Below, in pieces: positions 39,801-50,591 of a stretch of DNA of 64,000 nt. Under the pieces are notes generated by a model. That model was given only the letters and a program-made list of their open reading frames with translations, searched no databases and was not told the DNA's origin. The position numbers and the translations under genes are program-made. This DNA comes from Tenebrio molitor (Eukaryota; Arthropoda; Insecta; Coleoptera; Tenebrionidae), in the NCBI RefSeq assembly GCF_963966145.1, contig NC_091047.1, positions 10,974,001 through 11,038,000 on the forward strand, in the 5' to 3' direction. The stretch's first letter is position 1. Each line of letters begins with the position of its first letter.

Positions 39801-42800
39801 GAACCCCTTTCCCTACCAGCAGTGATTTATTTAGGCGCTGAGTAACTCACGATATTAATCACTAATCATAAATCGTGAGGGGATCGGTTCAAGTCCAACA
39901 ACAGATTTGGAACGCGTCCAAATCTAACAAGTTGTCCATAAAGCTCATCTTTGTCTCTACGAAATGACTAATAGGATTAAGTTTAACGCGTTAGCAAACA
40001 CAATTTTCCCGCTAATAAAAACTTTCCTTGAGTCATCCTTTAAGGACAATTAAATTCTTCAGCAGTTGAGTGGAAAAGTGTCGTCGCAGCCGGTTCGCAC
40101 TATCCAATGTACCAATAGGTAACTTGCAAATTAATTAAACTTCAATCAAGCTCTAAAATTGTTCCGCACCGATTGACTTCAACATAGTTGAAAGCTCGCC
40201 GGGTACAGTTCTTCGTAAATAAAACAGAAGAGAAATAATCTAATATCGGGTGCCAGTATCGTAAATTACGACATCCGGTCACGCCACGATTAATAACAAA
40301 CAAGAGGGGGTTCGTCACAAATAAGTGCTTTTTATTAGAACTTAGAAAAATGCCGGGGGCATGAAATGACCAACCATTAAACCTGGGTAACGAGATTCAC
40401 ATTCCGCACATGTTCCCCAATTTTTCTAATCATTATTATTTTTGTTTATGCTGTTACAACAAATTACGAGCTATTTGTGAAGCGAGTATACAAACCGTTT
40501 AATAATATAAACAATTTGTTCGAGTGATGCTGATAACTCCAAAAATAAAACTGTCTTTTACTTATATAGTAAATTAACAACAGGCCGACACAAAAATTTC
40601 AGATATTTCCTGTTTACGAAAGACGTATGGACGTATGGCTTTCCTCACCCTCGGCTCCCACCATTTTATTGACCCAATCGATACATGGACAAATAAATGA
40701 ACAATGGTCATGCGAACGCCACCGTCTGACAGCTGGCGTTGTGGCATTTTGACAAATCGGAAATCGATGAAACAGAATTGTGACCAACACCCTGTACAAC
40801 ACGCACTCCGACTGTTTTCCAAAAAAAAAAAATCAAACGGACACACTCTGTATATATTTTTGATAAATTAAAACCTATAAACAATATTTGTTTTTCAGGG
40901 GTGTTGAAAAATGTTGTTCATTATGAAGTTAAATGTGTATTAGCCTTAAATATAGCTGTGATACGAATGGGGTGGGTCTCCGCTCGCCCTTACCAACTGC
41001 ACCCTCACCCCTGCTAGATTTAGTAATTTTGAATAATTGCCATACGAAAAATGATGGCATGGCAATTAATAAAACCGAGACGCGATAATTGCAATTTACT
41101 TTCTGGGTGTCCGCAAATCCTCATTCTAGGTTAACGAGACAGCAAGACATGGCGCCGCACAGACCGGAAGTGCATTTACCCCTTGCATTTTGCCAGACAG
41201 AAGGGTAAAAATAGAAAATGCAACTTGAGAAAATCCATTCTGATTTCTCCACGTATTGTAGATTTTATTTCAAAGCAAAGAACGTGAATCACAATGTACT
41301 AAAATCTACAACAATTCTAATTAATTGATTAAATATTAGTTGGAGTCTCAACTGTACCCGGTTTATTGATTACGCGCTGGATACGCGACCCTCGACATTA
41401 ACTTCTTCGCTCTGGTAAAGCCATTCGGGCAAATAAAAAAATAATTCATTTAAGAGATTTCTCGAAGGTTGTTTTTTTTGCCGTATTCGGTCATTTTCAT
41501 TAGCAAAATCAAATATTGAGCTTCTCTTCCAGCAAAAGGAAAAAACAATTTAATTAATCTAGACCTGAATCATTGGAGATTTCTGGGGAAAAACTCATTG
41601 AAGTCGTCTGTTCGGCTCGTTTAACTGAAATTCCAGCCTAAAAAATTCGTAAATATTTACTCAAATGAAACGTAAATTTTACCCGATTGCAGTGTTAAAT
41701 TTTACAATCACAATAATCGTATTCTTGTTCCAGTTCCCCGACAGTAAACTTGAAAATTCGTTGAAATTTTTCGGTACCAAGCTGTCTCACCACGATTATT
41801 TTATCTGAAGGATAAACCAATAAACTTTATTATTTACCTAAACACTCTCAATAAACTCGTTCTAGGTTTATGTTTCCGTCGATACTGCAGCTAGAAGAAA
41901 ATGTCGCATCACATAAAATTGTTCCCGATGTTTCTTTCATCACAATTGATTATTTGGCGGTTCATTTATTGACCACGGGGTGAGAAACTGAACACAAGAA
42001 TTCCTTGCCAGAACCGATTTAATTTTATTTTATCTGATTGGCGCGAGTATGTGAGCGGAAAATCTTGAAAAGTGTGAGAAAATTTAATAGAAATGTTCTT
42101 GGATCTGGTTCGCTGAGTGACCAAGACTTTGTTGCACAAACTCACGAATAATAAGGAAACTTCTAGTATTCCCTCAAATTACAACGGAAGCGTCGATAGA
42201 TAAACATTTAATTCTGACATCTGCTCGTGCTCGGTGCATCGTAATTGCTTCTTCAGCCGCAAAGAAAGTGTACATATCAGTTTGGAAATTAATGCAGAAC
42301 TCATTAAATGCAACAGGCGGATACCGAGACTATTATATTAATTAGAGGAAGCTACAAAAACACAATAAAACAGATTGCTCACAAAATAAAGGAGTACAAT
42401 AAATTAATAATAATTATGATCTAAATTCGAGGCTTAACGCTACAATGATTACCGTTAGACCTGTTTTTAGTGCTGAAATGCAATCTATTAAAATTAATAA
42501 AATCAGATAGATTTGCTTTCTCGAACTGTAACAGTTTCCGGTTGAATGAGTCACTGCAGCATCAGAATGTAGAATGCAAGTCTCAATTAGTTGTTTCTGG
42601 TTGCTACGAAAAATCGAAACATGAAGCGATAGAGAGTTCATGGACACAATAAACACAAAAACCGGAAGCGTCCCTATCTTTCAGATATTTTTTGAATGTT
42701 TGACTACCTGAAATCTTGTAGGAATTCAAATGAAGCTAACTCGACGGAACGACAGAGTTGTCATTTCCCCTAAAATAACTAGTAAAACATCACCGGAAAG

Positions 42801-44828
42801 ACATCTCTCTCCCTCTCTATTGTTGCATTTAATTTCCACTTTCATTTTGCTTTTTAAATAATTTCACATCGGTATGTCTGCTGAAACTAGGCGTATTTCC
42901 TGTTTGAATCACCCATCACTGAATTTGGTGTGCGTAGTTATCGTGATGTTTGTGTACATCGATTCATGAAATAACAAAGAACTTTACCACATTGTACACG
43001 AAAATTAGGATTTTTGTTTTTGTGTATATTTAGAGATAACATTTTAGGTGAAAGATAAAAAACGCATCAATACATTTTGCTCGAACGTTTGCAGTATCTA
43101 TTCAAATTATAATGACCTGTGTTCCAGTTTTATTTACTTTTTATCATAATTTATGTACAAATTAATATAGCGATGGTGGTGGCTGCATGAGCGATATTGT
43201 CCGCCGATAATAATTTCAATGAATTGACGACAAGCTCAGTTTCGGACATCCTCGGGCGGAATACAATTAAATTTCATAAAAATGCGCCTCTACGACCTCT
43301 GCTATCAACGGGAGATAAACAAAAACCTTAGAGACAAACATGTTTTGCGTTGGTTTGCCTTCGACTGGGAAATTTCCTGAATCTAACAAATCGTTAAAGC
43401 TTTACGCACTGATGCGCGAATCAAATTTCGAAGCAAGAAACGATGTTGAGGTGATTCTGGCAAAATTATCGCATTCTCGAACGATCTTTCACACACACAA
43501 AAAAATGCTTTCAGCCCAACCATCTGCCTAAGAAGGGCGGAATCGATAAAATATGGCACATCTGTTAGAAAAAATTGAAAACACCAACAGCTACGTCGAT
43601 GATTTGTGAACCGCAATTTTGTGCTTGTTTTTAAAAAAATCAATTTCAATTTTTTTTCCAATTTGTAACTTCTTACACCAAGCCACTAAATTAACTGAAG
43701 ATCAAAGAACACCTGAGAATCTTTGCTCAGATTTGCTTTGACGTTTATTAAACATTCACGTCAAGCGGACATTTCCATCAATCTGACAACAGTCGCATCC
43801 TTAAAGCCTTTTTATAAAAAATATTATAACGACGTCTATTTTTAGGCCTTCGGGGTTTACTTTTTCGAATATATTCCACATCGAAGAATTGAAACATTTT
43901 ATGAGAGAAATTTATGACGTAAAAATAAGATATTTGCGATGAACTGCGTGATAAAATAGTTCATTAAACTTGGCAGTAAACAATAAATTAATGTCGTTAA
44001 TTGTAACAAGCAATATGAGCGGTTAAAGAGCCGGAGGAAGGCAGAGACAGGTGACGGACATTAAAATATCCAGTTTTAAAGGAAAGTGACCAACAGGCAA
44101 TGATCAAGCAGAATCTTTTTTGTCTGTTTTTTCTTAACTAATCGTAAAACTGTGTAGTGCTCGATGGCTGCGATAATAACGACGGTTTTTGCTTCTCTCC
44201 TTTGATTGTTCCAATTAAAGCGACATTCTTCGCATTAAAAATGCCATGTTTAAAACGAATTAATTAACACCGCTTACAATAATTACTCACATCTTCGTAA
44301 TTGTACTGGTTTCGAATTGAATAACAAGCACAAGAATTAGGAAAAAAAATTGTGTTTAATTTTTTTATTTGGAGAAGATGGGCCAAAGCTGTAAAAATTT
44401 CCGGCGACAGAGAAATGTGATTGGTACAATAAAAGTGTCATAGAGAGCGTAAATAGGGCGTGAATTGATTTTTTAACAAGCCGAGTGGGTATATCCGTCC
44501 TCTGGATTTTAAACCGGCGAATTCATTACTATTTTAAAAAGGAAACCAAAAATCAATAAAGAAAAACTCACCATGCCTTGACTCTGATCAGAAGCTCGCC
44601 TTCGTTGACCGTGGGCTCGGGTTTCTTAAGTATTTTGACAGATTTCAGCCCTCCGAAGCCGGTCAAGACTACAGCCCTCATCTCCTTGGGGGCTTCTTTT
44701 TCTTGTTCAGCAACAGGTTCGGCCTCGCCGGTCCCGTTTTCTTTGACGTCCTTGTTTTCCTCGGCGGCCACTTCGGGCTTTTGGTCCTCTTGGGTGGAAG
44801 TGGGGGCGGCTTCAGCTTGTTCAGACAT
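18896..44828 (-). CDS. Vat1: Synaptic vesicle membrane protein VAT-1 homologue
   Basis: Six coding exons on the minus strand: 44572-44828, 34030-34159, 32181-32396, 19441-19752, 19189-19383, 18896-19135; 449 aa, in frame. The first about 50 residues are an acidic, Glu/Pro-rich low-complexity region. The quinone-oxidoreductase (zinc-free MDR) fold follows: MRAVVLTGFGGLKSVKI, KACGLNFQDLMVRQG, LGFECAGEIEQVGEGVEGF, then the nucleotide-binding turn SVGGGVGQAVVQLAKT, and GVDIVLDCLCGE, LKPMGRYILYG, NVGKLILDP. The tail is a highly charged Lys/Glu-rich segment ending LTNGDSAGDSGK. VAT1 proteins bind NADPH and act at synaptic-vesicle or mitochondrial membranes. Introns 1 (10.4 kb) and 3 (12.4 kb) are very large and repeat-rich, introns 4 and 5 only 57 and 53 bases. 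The start chosen is the first ATG; the frame upstream is open only from a GTG. Confidence 0.95.
20533..20701. repeat. TA-flanked MITE of the CAGGGTATTTCACGAG family (copy 1)
   Basis: The element is almost wholly palindromic: the left arm (TATTTCAC, CGACGGCATTGAAAATGCAA then CCCACAATACATT) pairs with the right arm (ATTGTGGGTTGCATTTTCAA then CGCCGTCGGGGTCATTATCA, CCCTG). TA dinucleotides flank both ends, as in Tc1/mariner insertions. It lies in VAT1 intron 3. Confidence 0.85.
22259..22476. repeat. MITE, five-copy family (copy 3)
   Basis: The left end GGGTGTTTTTTTTTAATTTG then GCGTCGAAGTTGGCGTTG is mirrored by the right end CGACTCTTCAAGGCCAACTT then CGACGCCAAATAAAAAAAAA. The middle includes the shared CCTCATTTTTTGCGTTGTTT segment also seen at 17.4 kb and 24.5 kb. 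In VAT1 intron 3. Confidence 0.8.
22492..22588. repeat. Hairpin repeat with ACGAGCCGCAGGCGAGTG core
   Basis: GCGGATAATGATGGC at the left pairs with ATTATCCGC at the right. The centre has ACGAGCCGCAGGCGAGTGG. A similar unit with the same layout lies at 62177-62267. It starts 15 bases after a MITE in VAT1 intron 3. Confidence 0.5.
23072..23130. repeat. Partial CAGGGTATTTCACGAG-family MITE
   Basis: ACAGGGTATTTCACGAGAAT, then CCCGACGGAACTGAAAATGC and AACACAATACATTTGCAA, match the left arm of the elements at 20533 and 27664. No right arm was found, so only one end survives. Confidence 0.65.
23460..23692 (-). repeat. Dispersed repeat with conserved reading frame (copy 1, reverse)
   Basis: In reverse orientation this contains AACGAGTTC-like, GGGCTTTTTTGGC, and the string encoding FKINLTFRFDK, all shared with copies at 24917, 38717 and 52063. 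The minus frame here retains VEYNVFLFDELL and KIFKINLTFRFDK. In VAT1 intron 3. Confidence 0.7.
24087..24625. repeat. MITE, five-copy family (copy 4), interrupted
   Basis: The left end CGGGTGTTCATAAATTTATC then CTCATAGTTGGCGTTG is mirrored by the right end AGTCTTCAACGCCAACTTTG then AGGAGAAATTTAAATGAACACCG. A second TA-flanked element occupies 24139-24478, so, as in the copy at 17125, the insertion is close to the left end. Confidence 0.8.
24139..24478. mobile_element. TA-flanked MITE nested in a MITE
   Basis: Ends CAGTTGCGGCCGTTGAAA and TTTCAACGGCCGCAACTG are perfect inverted repeats of 18 bases, each flanked by TA. The interior of about 300 bases lacks coding capacity. Tc1/mariner-type by target site. 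Confidence 0.8.
24917..25122 (+). repeat. Dispersed repeat with conserved reading frame (copy 2)
   Basis: It begins TTATTTAACGAGTTCGTGTG and includes GTTTTTTTGTTCGACGAGCC, GCTTGACGTTTCGTTCTGAC and TTTATCAAAATCCGTTCACA, matching the copies at 23460 (reverse) and 38717. It has deletions compared with the 38.7 kb copy. Confidence 0.7.
25590..26150. other. GC-rich island in VAT1 intron 3
   Basis: Against the AT-rich background this stretch is clearly GC-rich, with runs such as CCGTCCCCGGCCCCGTC and CGCCGCCGGTCACGTG. A frame of 132 codons (25747-26145, plus) is open but is Arg-rich and featureless, as expected of chance frames in GC-rich DNA. It could be an enhancer, an alternative promoter, or an exon of a nested gene; the sequence alone does not decide. 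Confidence 0.4.
27664..27842. repeat. TA-flanked MITE of the CAGGGTATTTCACGAG family (copy 2)
   Basis: The left arm (TATTTCACGAGTGATAATGA, GACGGAATTGAAAATGCAAC then CCACAATACATTT) pairs with the right arm (TTTTGTGGGTTGCATTTTCA then ATTCCGTCGAGTTAATTATC). TA flanks both ends. Its arms are about 75 bases, nearly meeting at a short loop. In VAT1 intron 3. Confidence 0.85.
27903..27959 (+). repeat. Direct repeat, left copy
   Basis: AATCAAAGAACCACCAACAC then AAAATAGAGCTGGCAACATT is repeated in the same orientation at 28601-28658 with a handful of mismatches. The two copies bracket a tandem motif and a MITE, so they may be the edges of a larger mobile unit of about 0.75 kb. Confidence 0.6.
28229..28466. 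repeat. MITE with GTCGCGAGCAATAAATTTTG ends
   Basis: GTCGCGAGCAATAAATTTTG then GTCGTCAAAGTCATT at the left is mirrored by AATGACATTGACGACC then AAAATTTATTGCTCGCGAC at the right, an inverted repeat of about 35 bases around 170 bases of non-coding sequence. In VAT1 intron 3. Confidence 0.8.
28601..28658 (+). repeat. Direct repeat, right copy
   Basis: This is the second copy of the unit at 27903-27959, sharing ATCAAA-AACCA-CAACAC and AAAATAGAGCTGGCAACATT then GTACA. Confidence 0.6.
29840..30330. other. GC-rich island in VAT1 intron 3 with long overlapping frames
   Basis: GC-rich patch with open frames on both strands (minus 29833-30384, plus 30002-30526). The minus frame has a protein-like end containing YDTEEQCRRWLALKGC, but no domain is recognisable and the plus frame is open across the same bases, so GC bias is the simpler explanation. 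No splice partners were identified. Confidence 0.35.
31146..31527 (-). mobile_element. Deleted Tc1-like transposon with retained HTH start
   Basis: The left end (CAGTTAATTTCAAAATTATA then GAGTACACCT) and the right end (AGGTGTACTCTATAATTTTG then AAATTCACTG) are inverted repeats of about 30 bases with TA on both flanks. Inside, the minus strand has an ATG at 31430 opening a 43-residue frame. Only the start of a transposase seems to remain; the catalytic part is gone. In VAT1 intron 3. Confidence 0.75.
31299..31430 (-). pseudogene. Transposase N-terminal remnant
   Basis: The 43-residue frame begins MPNLTENVKVLILSKLEEGC and runs on to IVAHR before losing similarity. This is the usual opening of a helix-turn-helix DNA-binding domain in Tc1-type transposases. 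The frame ends 44 codons after the ATG, so the element is not autonomous. Confidence 0.55.
33180..33600. other. GC-rich island with GGC trinucleotide run in VAT1 intron 1/2 region
   Basis: GC-rich stretch between VAT1 exons 2 and 3 including CCCCCGGCCCCGGCCC at about 33276 and a short (GGC)n/(GCG)n run at 33479-33496. Open frames on both strands here are low-complexity. No domain seen; a regulatory element is possible. Confidence 0.35.
37413..37586. repeat. MITE, five-copy family (copy 5)
   Basis: The left end CGTGCGTTCATTTAAATTTA then TCCTTAAAGTTGGCATTG is mirrored by ATCGACTCTCCAACGCCAAC then TTTTTAAATGAACGCACG. The shared GAGTGGTGCGTTCTCAATCG motif is near the right end. In VAT1 intron 1; shortest intact copy of the family. 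Confidence 0.85.
38717..39010 (+). repeat. Dispersed repeat with conserved reading frame (copy 3, fullest)
   Basis: The longest copy of the family. It holds TTATTTAACGAGTTCGTGTG, an internal hairpin (GGGCCAGATTAAAACG against CGTTTTAAAGGCCCACG), and a plus frame of 119 codons (38697-39056) with ERVEYKVFLFDD and KIFKINLTFRFDKL. Those residues recur in the 23.5 kb copy. Conservation of the frame could simply follow from young age of the copies. In VAT1 intron 1. Confidence 0.7.
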
Positions 44829-44874
44829 GGTGTACGTTGGTTTGAGCACTCGCGGTAGGTACGACGGTTATGCA

Positions 44875-44881
44875 CTTTATA
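44875..44881 (-). promoter_or_regulatory. TATA box of the VAT1 homologue
   Basis: GTATAAAGTGC on the minus strand lies 47-53 bases upstream of the VAT1 start codon, following a GC-rich segment (44930-45040). A start about 28 bases downstream would leave a 5' UTR of only about 20 bases. Motif and position only. Confidence 0.5.
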
Positions 44882-45641
44882 CCGGCCGGCTTCTCGTTGA
44901 ACAATGAAGAATGTAACAGGTGCTCGCCGCGTTTAGGGCGCGCCAGTCGCGGGCGCAAGCGCGATAACGCAAATAAGAGCAAAACCACCCCGTCTGCAAG
45001 AAGGAAGAAGGGGCGAAGGATGCGACGGGTCCGGGCTCCTCGTAAATATTTGGCTTGATAACATTGACACAAGATGACCCAAGTATTCATACAAATACAC
45101 AAAACAATATTACAACAGAAATTTTAACAATATGACTGATTACTCACTGCACCATTTATTAACAACAAATGACTCAAACTTCGCCCTAATTTACATTAAG
45201 TATCGGTTTAAAAATTTTAGCACAAGCATCGAGTGCGAATTTCGTATCTCATTTCTTACTAAGCTCTACAAGCATAAAATTATTTCCTCAAATTTACAAG
45301 AAATTTCTATTTGAATTAAGTATGAAAAATAAGGATTTTTAAAATATTAATCACAAGTACGGGATTTTTGGCAGGAAACGAAATGTTGCGTTAAAACTTT
45401 ATAGATTTATTTAAAATAGAGTGAAGTTTACTTCTTACAAAGATTGCCCCCGTAGACTTAATGTTTATTAAATATTTTAAAATAAAATAGACAGACACAC
45501 GATAAAATTGGTGGGTAGCAGTTTGGTAGCACATTACAAAATAAATTGTCACAATTAATTATTATTAAAATTAAGAAACTTTCGACTATCATAAAATTAA
45601 CTTTTATACATAATTAATATTAAAATCTAATTGAAAATATT

Positions 45642-48600
45642 CTATTCAGTGTTTTGATTTCTTCTTTCTTCGATTAGTGACTGAACTTTTCTATTTGCAA
45701 CTCTTTTAGCGTTTGGTAATTCGTTTTCTCCTTCTATTAGAAGTCTCTTTCCTTGAACTCCGTTACCTTTGATTGCTTTGTTAATGTCCTTGAGATCTTT
45801 AGAAGGACTACGACTAAAGAAATAGCTTAGAACTTTTCCACTAACGAAACTCGAAGTAGGACTTTCTAGAGGTTTAATAGAAATGTTATCGTAAACCTGT
45901 ACAACTTGACCCCTAGAAGCCGGTAAGGGACTGAGAAGGATGTCTCCAATCTAAAATGCATAATTAATATAATCTTAATCGTCAAATAAGATTTTTACTT
46001 ACGTGCTCATCGCCCCTATCCATAAATTTCTCTGCGAATCTCTTCATTGCTTGGATAAAAACGGTGTTATAAAATTGTATCAAATCTCCTTTATCCTGTA
46101 CCACTACCGAGGCACCATCTGCAACCGTAAAATTAAACAACACACGTTATTTATAAATTAAAACGTAAATATTACCAACAGTCTTGGTCTTCTTGCCGTT
46201 TAGCAAAACTTCACGGTATATATCACTCTTTGCCTGCGGCTGACTCCGATAATTCTTAATTATCTCTTGAAAACTTTTATTCAATTGGGTCAATTTACAA
46301 ATCATGTACACGGCACACATCAATAACTGATCCAAGTTTCGATCTTTCATCAATTCACAATTGTTCTTCCTGACTGATTCTTCAAACACCGTCCAAATTT
46401 TTCGCTTCGTAGGCGTATTTGTAATTTTTAAATGAGTACACAAGTGTTCAAGTCTTTCTCCGGATAAATTATAAAACTGAAATGTTGCCTTCATTAATTT
46501 ATACTCCTATCTTACTTTCTAGATTCTTTACGTATTAATTACTTTCTACAACAATTTGTATTGAGTTGCAGTAATGTATCATTAAAAATGTTTATACATT
46601 CTGAAGCGTAAATGTCTATAAATAATTAGTACGGCCCAAGTATGTGCCAATTTTATTAGTTTATATCCTGCACTCTATATAAATCACAAGTGGCCACATA
46701 AAGTTTATTTCGACATCTGCTATGTAAAACTGGATAATTATCTTCATTTTACAGTTTTACAGTAATTCTTTTTTGGTGACGCTCGTTTTCAAGGAATCCC
46801 TCCATTAAACAAATGCGCATGAGCAAAAGCATTTGATTTTAATTAGCAGACTCCATATTTAAAATTTAAAACTGTTACCCTTTGAAATATTTTCTAATTA
46901 CAACGCACCAAATTACTTACTTTCCTAAGCAGTATCGGTAGTCCCCCCGTTCTCCGAGGTCTATTTGGCGCAGCATTCTCTGAACGTCTTGGAGTGGTCT
47001 GTTGAGACTGAACCCTTTGGCTCTCGTTATTAACAATGGGGATCATACGCGTGTTTCCTGTACGATCTTTAATCACTATAATCAAAAACAGATTCGATGC
47101 ATTTAACTGTTACGAGATAAAAGAATACATAGATTAATCTATTTTTTATGCAGTATTGTAAAATAAACTTACTCAAATGGGCGTGCTGGAGCAACGACTG
47201 ACTTGACTGAACTGAGGGAAATAATTCTCTGTTTACAGCACTACTGTGAGCTACGGGGGACTGAAATCGATCTGTTGCTGAAGGACCTGGAGACTGCATT
47301 TGTCCTAAGAATATTCAAAATTAACCTAGATGTACACTTCTACGACTGCGAATCTTACTTGGTTCCGAGTTTAAAATGTTTCTTAAAGTAGAATTTTCTG
47401 AATTTGATTCATTTTGTAAATGTCCTGGTAAGGCGGTCTCTTCAAAAGTTGGGACTTCTCTTTCTGACGATTTTATCGCCTCCCAAATTAAACTGTCTGA
47501 TTTCCACACCAAAGAAGATAGTATTGCTTCTTCAATCTAAAATATAGTATATCAGGTCAGTGTCAATCTTTGAAACAACAGAATATAAACAATCAATTTA
47601 ATAACGCGATAATTGATAATTTCATGGAACATACGGTTGTCAAAAAAATAAAAATGTAGTTCTTACCATGTTTAAATGTTTAATCGTGTCTCTGGAAAGT
47701 TTGTCCTTTGAACGAATAATCAGTTCAATTACTTTAATGAAATTATAGGAAGGGATTTTCAACACTTGCAAAATCCAAGGAAATTTATCGCAATAATTGT
47801 AAGAGTAAATAACAATTTCTAAACAACATGCAAACACACATTCATAAAATACATCTTTCTCGACGATCGCCTAAAATAAAGCAACTTTGAAACGAACCAA
47901 AACAAAATCATTTCAACTCTTACGGAAATATCTGTCTGTATCGCCTGCTCGTTTTGCAAGATACTTTCAATATATTTATAAAACAACGTGATCGCAATGT
48001 GTGCTCTCCTATTTGCGATTTCTCTTTGTTCCGACGGAACCGCTGCCACAAATCTTTCGCTCAGTTTTGTGACGATTTCGTTAATATTTTCAGCGGGATT
48101 CCTTCCACAAGACCTTGAAATAAATTTGTAAAATCTACAGCTATCGCAAGTGTTATCAGCAAATTACTCAAACAATTGCACTAACGCATGACTTGGAGCT
48201 GCTTGGCGACCTTGGAGCATATTATTCAGTCTGGAGATAGCTTCCGTTGCTGTCACCAACGGAATTGCTCTTTGCGGCTCCTTGGGACCGAGATACTTTC
48301 TTCCGGTAAGAGGTGTCAAACATTCTTGACCGACAACCTAAAATTTAAGAAAAATTACGAGTTTTTGCTCATTTCAAAATATTTACCATTTCTCTAGATA
48401 ATTCTGGACTTGAAGTTGAATTGTCAGCTGAAAAATTGTCAAAAATTATTTTGTTTTTCATAGGCAACTACAAATTTTTAAATTACCAGCATCTTGACTG
48501 TGTAGTGATGAGCCTAGGGTGTTGCTTTGGGTTTGCTTCTCCAGTATAAGTTTCCTTCTATACTCAGCTGTAAATAACAGGTGTTAAATTCAAGGTCAAG

Positions 48601-49882
48601 ACCATCTGTTCCTATAATACAATTGATCAGCTGTTTACACCAGCTGCCACTTTTTCAACCATACTAACATATGACTGCTTTTGACAGCTCAAGAAAGTCA
48701 TGGCTTACCTAAAAAAATTCTCTCATCAAAATCGCTCCTCCTCAAGAAATTTTTCTCATAAGTGTTTGTTATATTTTTGAGATTTTGTTCGAAAACTGAC
48801 GTATCAAAGATGTCTCCACCATCGGCGCTACTTCCCATTAGTATACCTTGATTGATCATATTTTTGATAGACACTTTAAACCGATATTCTTTAATGTATT
48901 TTACATCAGTAATTTCCGTGCTCGGGCAAAAGAGACTGACGATGCAAGGAGCCTCTTCTGGGACTATATAGGATGCCTGCACCCAATCAGCTGGAAGGCC
49001 TATTAAAGTTTGAAATTATAGATGCTGTTAACAAGAATATAATATCAATACCTTTAAATTCAGAATTCAATAGATCTCTGCGATCTGCAAGAAGTGCATT
49101 TCCAAATGCCCAATCACAAATTGCTATAAGTAAATAATTTGATGTGACTAAATCATTATTGTAGCTTATATCTTCACACTTAATTGTAATAAAAAGGGTC
49201 CAACAAAACTCAAACATTTTAAGTGGGGTACATGGCATTGACCTACAAGTGCAGAAAATTTCACTTTATCTACATTTACTTACTACAAACTTACTTTTGT
49301 TTGCGGTTTCTATGCTGTTTAACTTGTTCAAAATCTAGGTGTTCAGGAGTTTTGAAAATTGAAGAGAAGCAAGATTCAAATTCTGTAAAAACATTATAAG
49401 CAACAGCAAAGCTTCCTTCTAAATTTTCTATTCTCTTTTTGAATTCTTCTGGCATGTTTGCCATAGCTGACCATTGTTTTATTTTGTGAAAAAACATACC
49501 CCAGCTGTGGAATTGTACAACTTTAAACTAAATCTAGGCACCAGGTGTTAATTACCTTAAATTACAGTGCCGAAGCAGACTTGTCAAATTAATGCAATTA
49601 CCTTGCAAGTCATTTTGTGCAAGTGAATTCCAACATGATACATATATTGCACAACCGATCCAGTGAAGAGGCTCTCCCTGAAAGAATTACAGATGAGTAC
49701 TAATTGTAATCGAGTTGCAAAATACACACCTCTAATGTGAAATTTTTACTAATGGACTGAAAACGTTCCCAGGCGTCATTTGCAGTTCCAGCTTCTAGGT
49801 TTATTTTACTGCATAATTCTCTGTGTTTTTCGTTCAAATCAACGTCTGTCTCGTTGGACAGAACCATAATTCTGCTGCTCAT
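45642..49882 (-). CDS. Rbf: Retinoblastoma-family pocket protein (p107/p130/Rbf type)
   Basis: Sixteen exons, minus strand: 49730-49882, 49556-49677, 49295-49504, 49052-49242, 48709-48999, 48487-48567, 48387-48427, 48168-48337, 47924-48113, 47667-47870, 47359-47536, 47173-47304, 46921-47075, 46176-46476, 46003-46118, 45642-45950; 947 aa, in frame. The N-terminal cyclin-like domain has HWIGCAIYVSCWNSL and MPCTPLKMFEFCWTLF. Pocket A (about 365-575) starts LTPLTGRKYLGPKEP and has ACCLEIVIYSYNY, KFPWILQVL and SRDTIKHLN. Pocket B (about 705-845) has RKIWTVFEESV, LMKDRNLDQLLMCAVYMICK and YRSQPQAKSDIYREVLL, then GDLIQFYNTVF. The spacer and tail have Ser/Thr-Pro sites for cyclin-dependent kinases. 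Such proteins bind E2F/DP and repress S-phase genes in the nucleus. The spacer length and motifs fit the p107/p130 branch better than RB1. A Met six codons in is an alternative start. Confidence 0.96.
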
Positions 49883-50591
49883 ATAAAACCCTATTCAGAC
49901 TGAATGACTGAAAATAAATCAAAACTATTCGCTACTACAAGCTTTTGACAACGCCTACAAAAGGCGGGAATCCAGGCACGATAACACTGGAAATAATAAA
50001 ATCACAATGTAATTCCTCACAACACATTCCAAATGACAATTTTCAACAATCAAATTGTGCAAATTTCAATTATATTCAACAATACGTACGCATTTTGTTG
50101 TCGATCGTCTAGAACTACTTTTAATTGCGCACGAAAAAATGATAATAACCCAGATATAACCTCAATTCGGATTTAGCACAAAACTTGCAGCAGACAATAT
50201 ATCTTCTCGCAATCACAACAATGATTAAAAAATAAACACCTAATGAATCAAAGAATTGTTGTTGAATGATGCTTGTACACCATTCTCGGATACAAACAAC
50301 TACAGCTTCGCGCCAAATTTTCGCGCCACATAACACAGCGGATTGTTGTTAGGGGGGGATTTTCATTATTATGTTGGATGCACTGATTACAACAAGGCAG
50401 GCTTATTTAAAAATAATGTCTTGGTAGAAATCTGTAAACAAGCATGAAAATTTAAAAAAATGCTTTATATTTAATAATTGTTGCTTCGTAAGTGGTTACA
50501 ATTGTCGATGAACAAGAGCTGTCGGGTTTTACAAAAATAGCTCTTATACATATTTGGTATCAAATAAGATTGTAATGAACTAATGAAGTAT

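Noticed and set aside
40574..40846. 90-codon minus-strand frame
   Set aside because: No recognisable motif and no flanking splice structure; lies in repeat-rich VAT1 intron 1.
49505..49555. Alternative splice of the Rbf exon 2/3 intron at the nearer TTTAG or CTAG acceptors
   Set aside because: Both shift the frame away from the conserved FFHKIKQW segment; the CACAG acceptor at 49505 keeps it.
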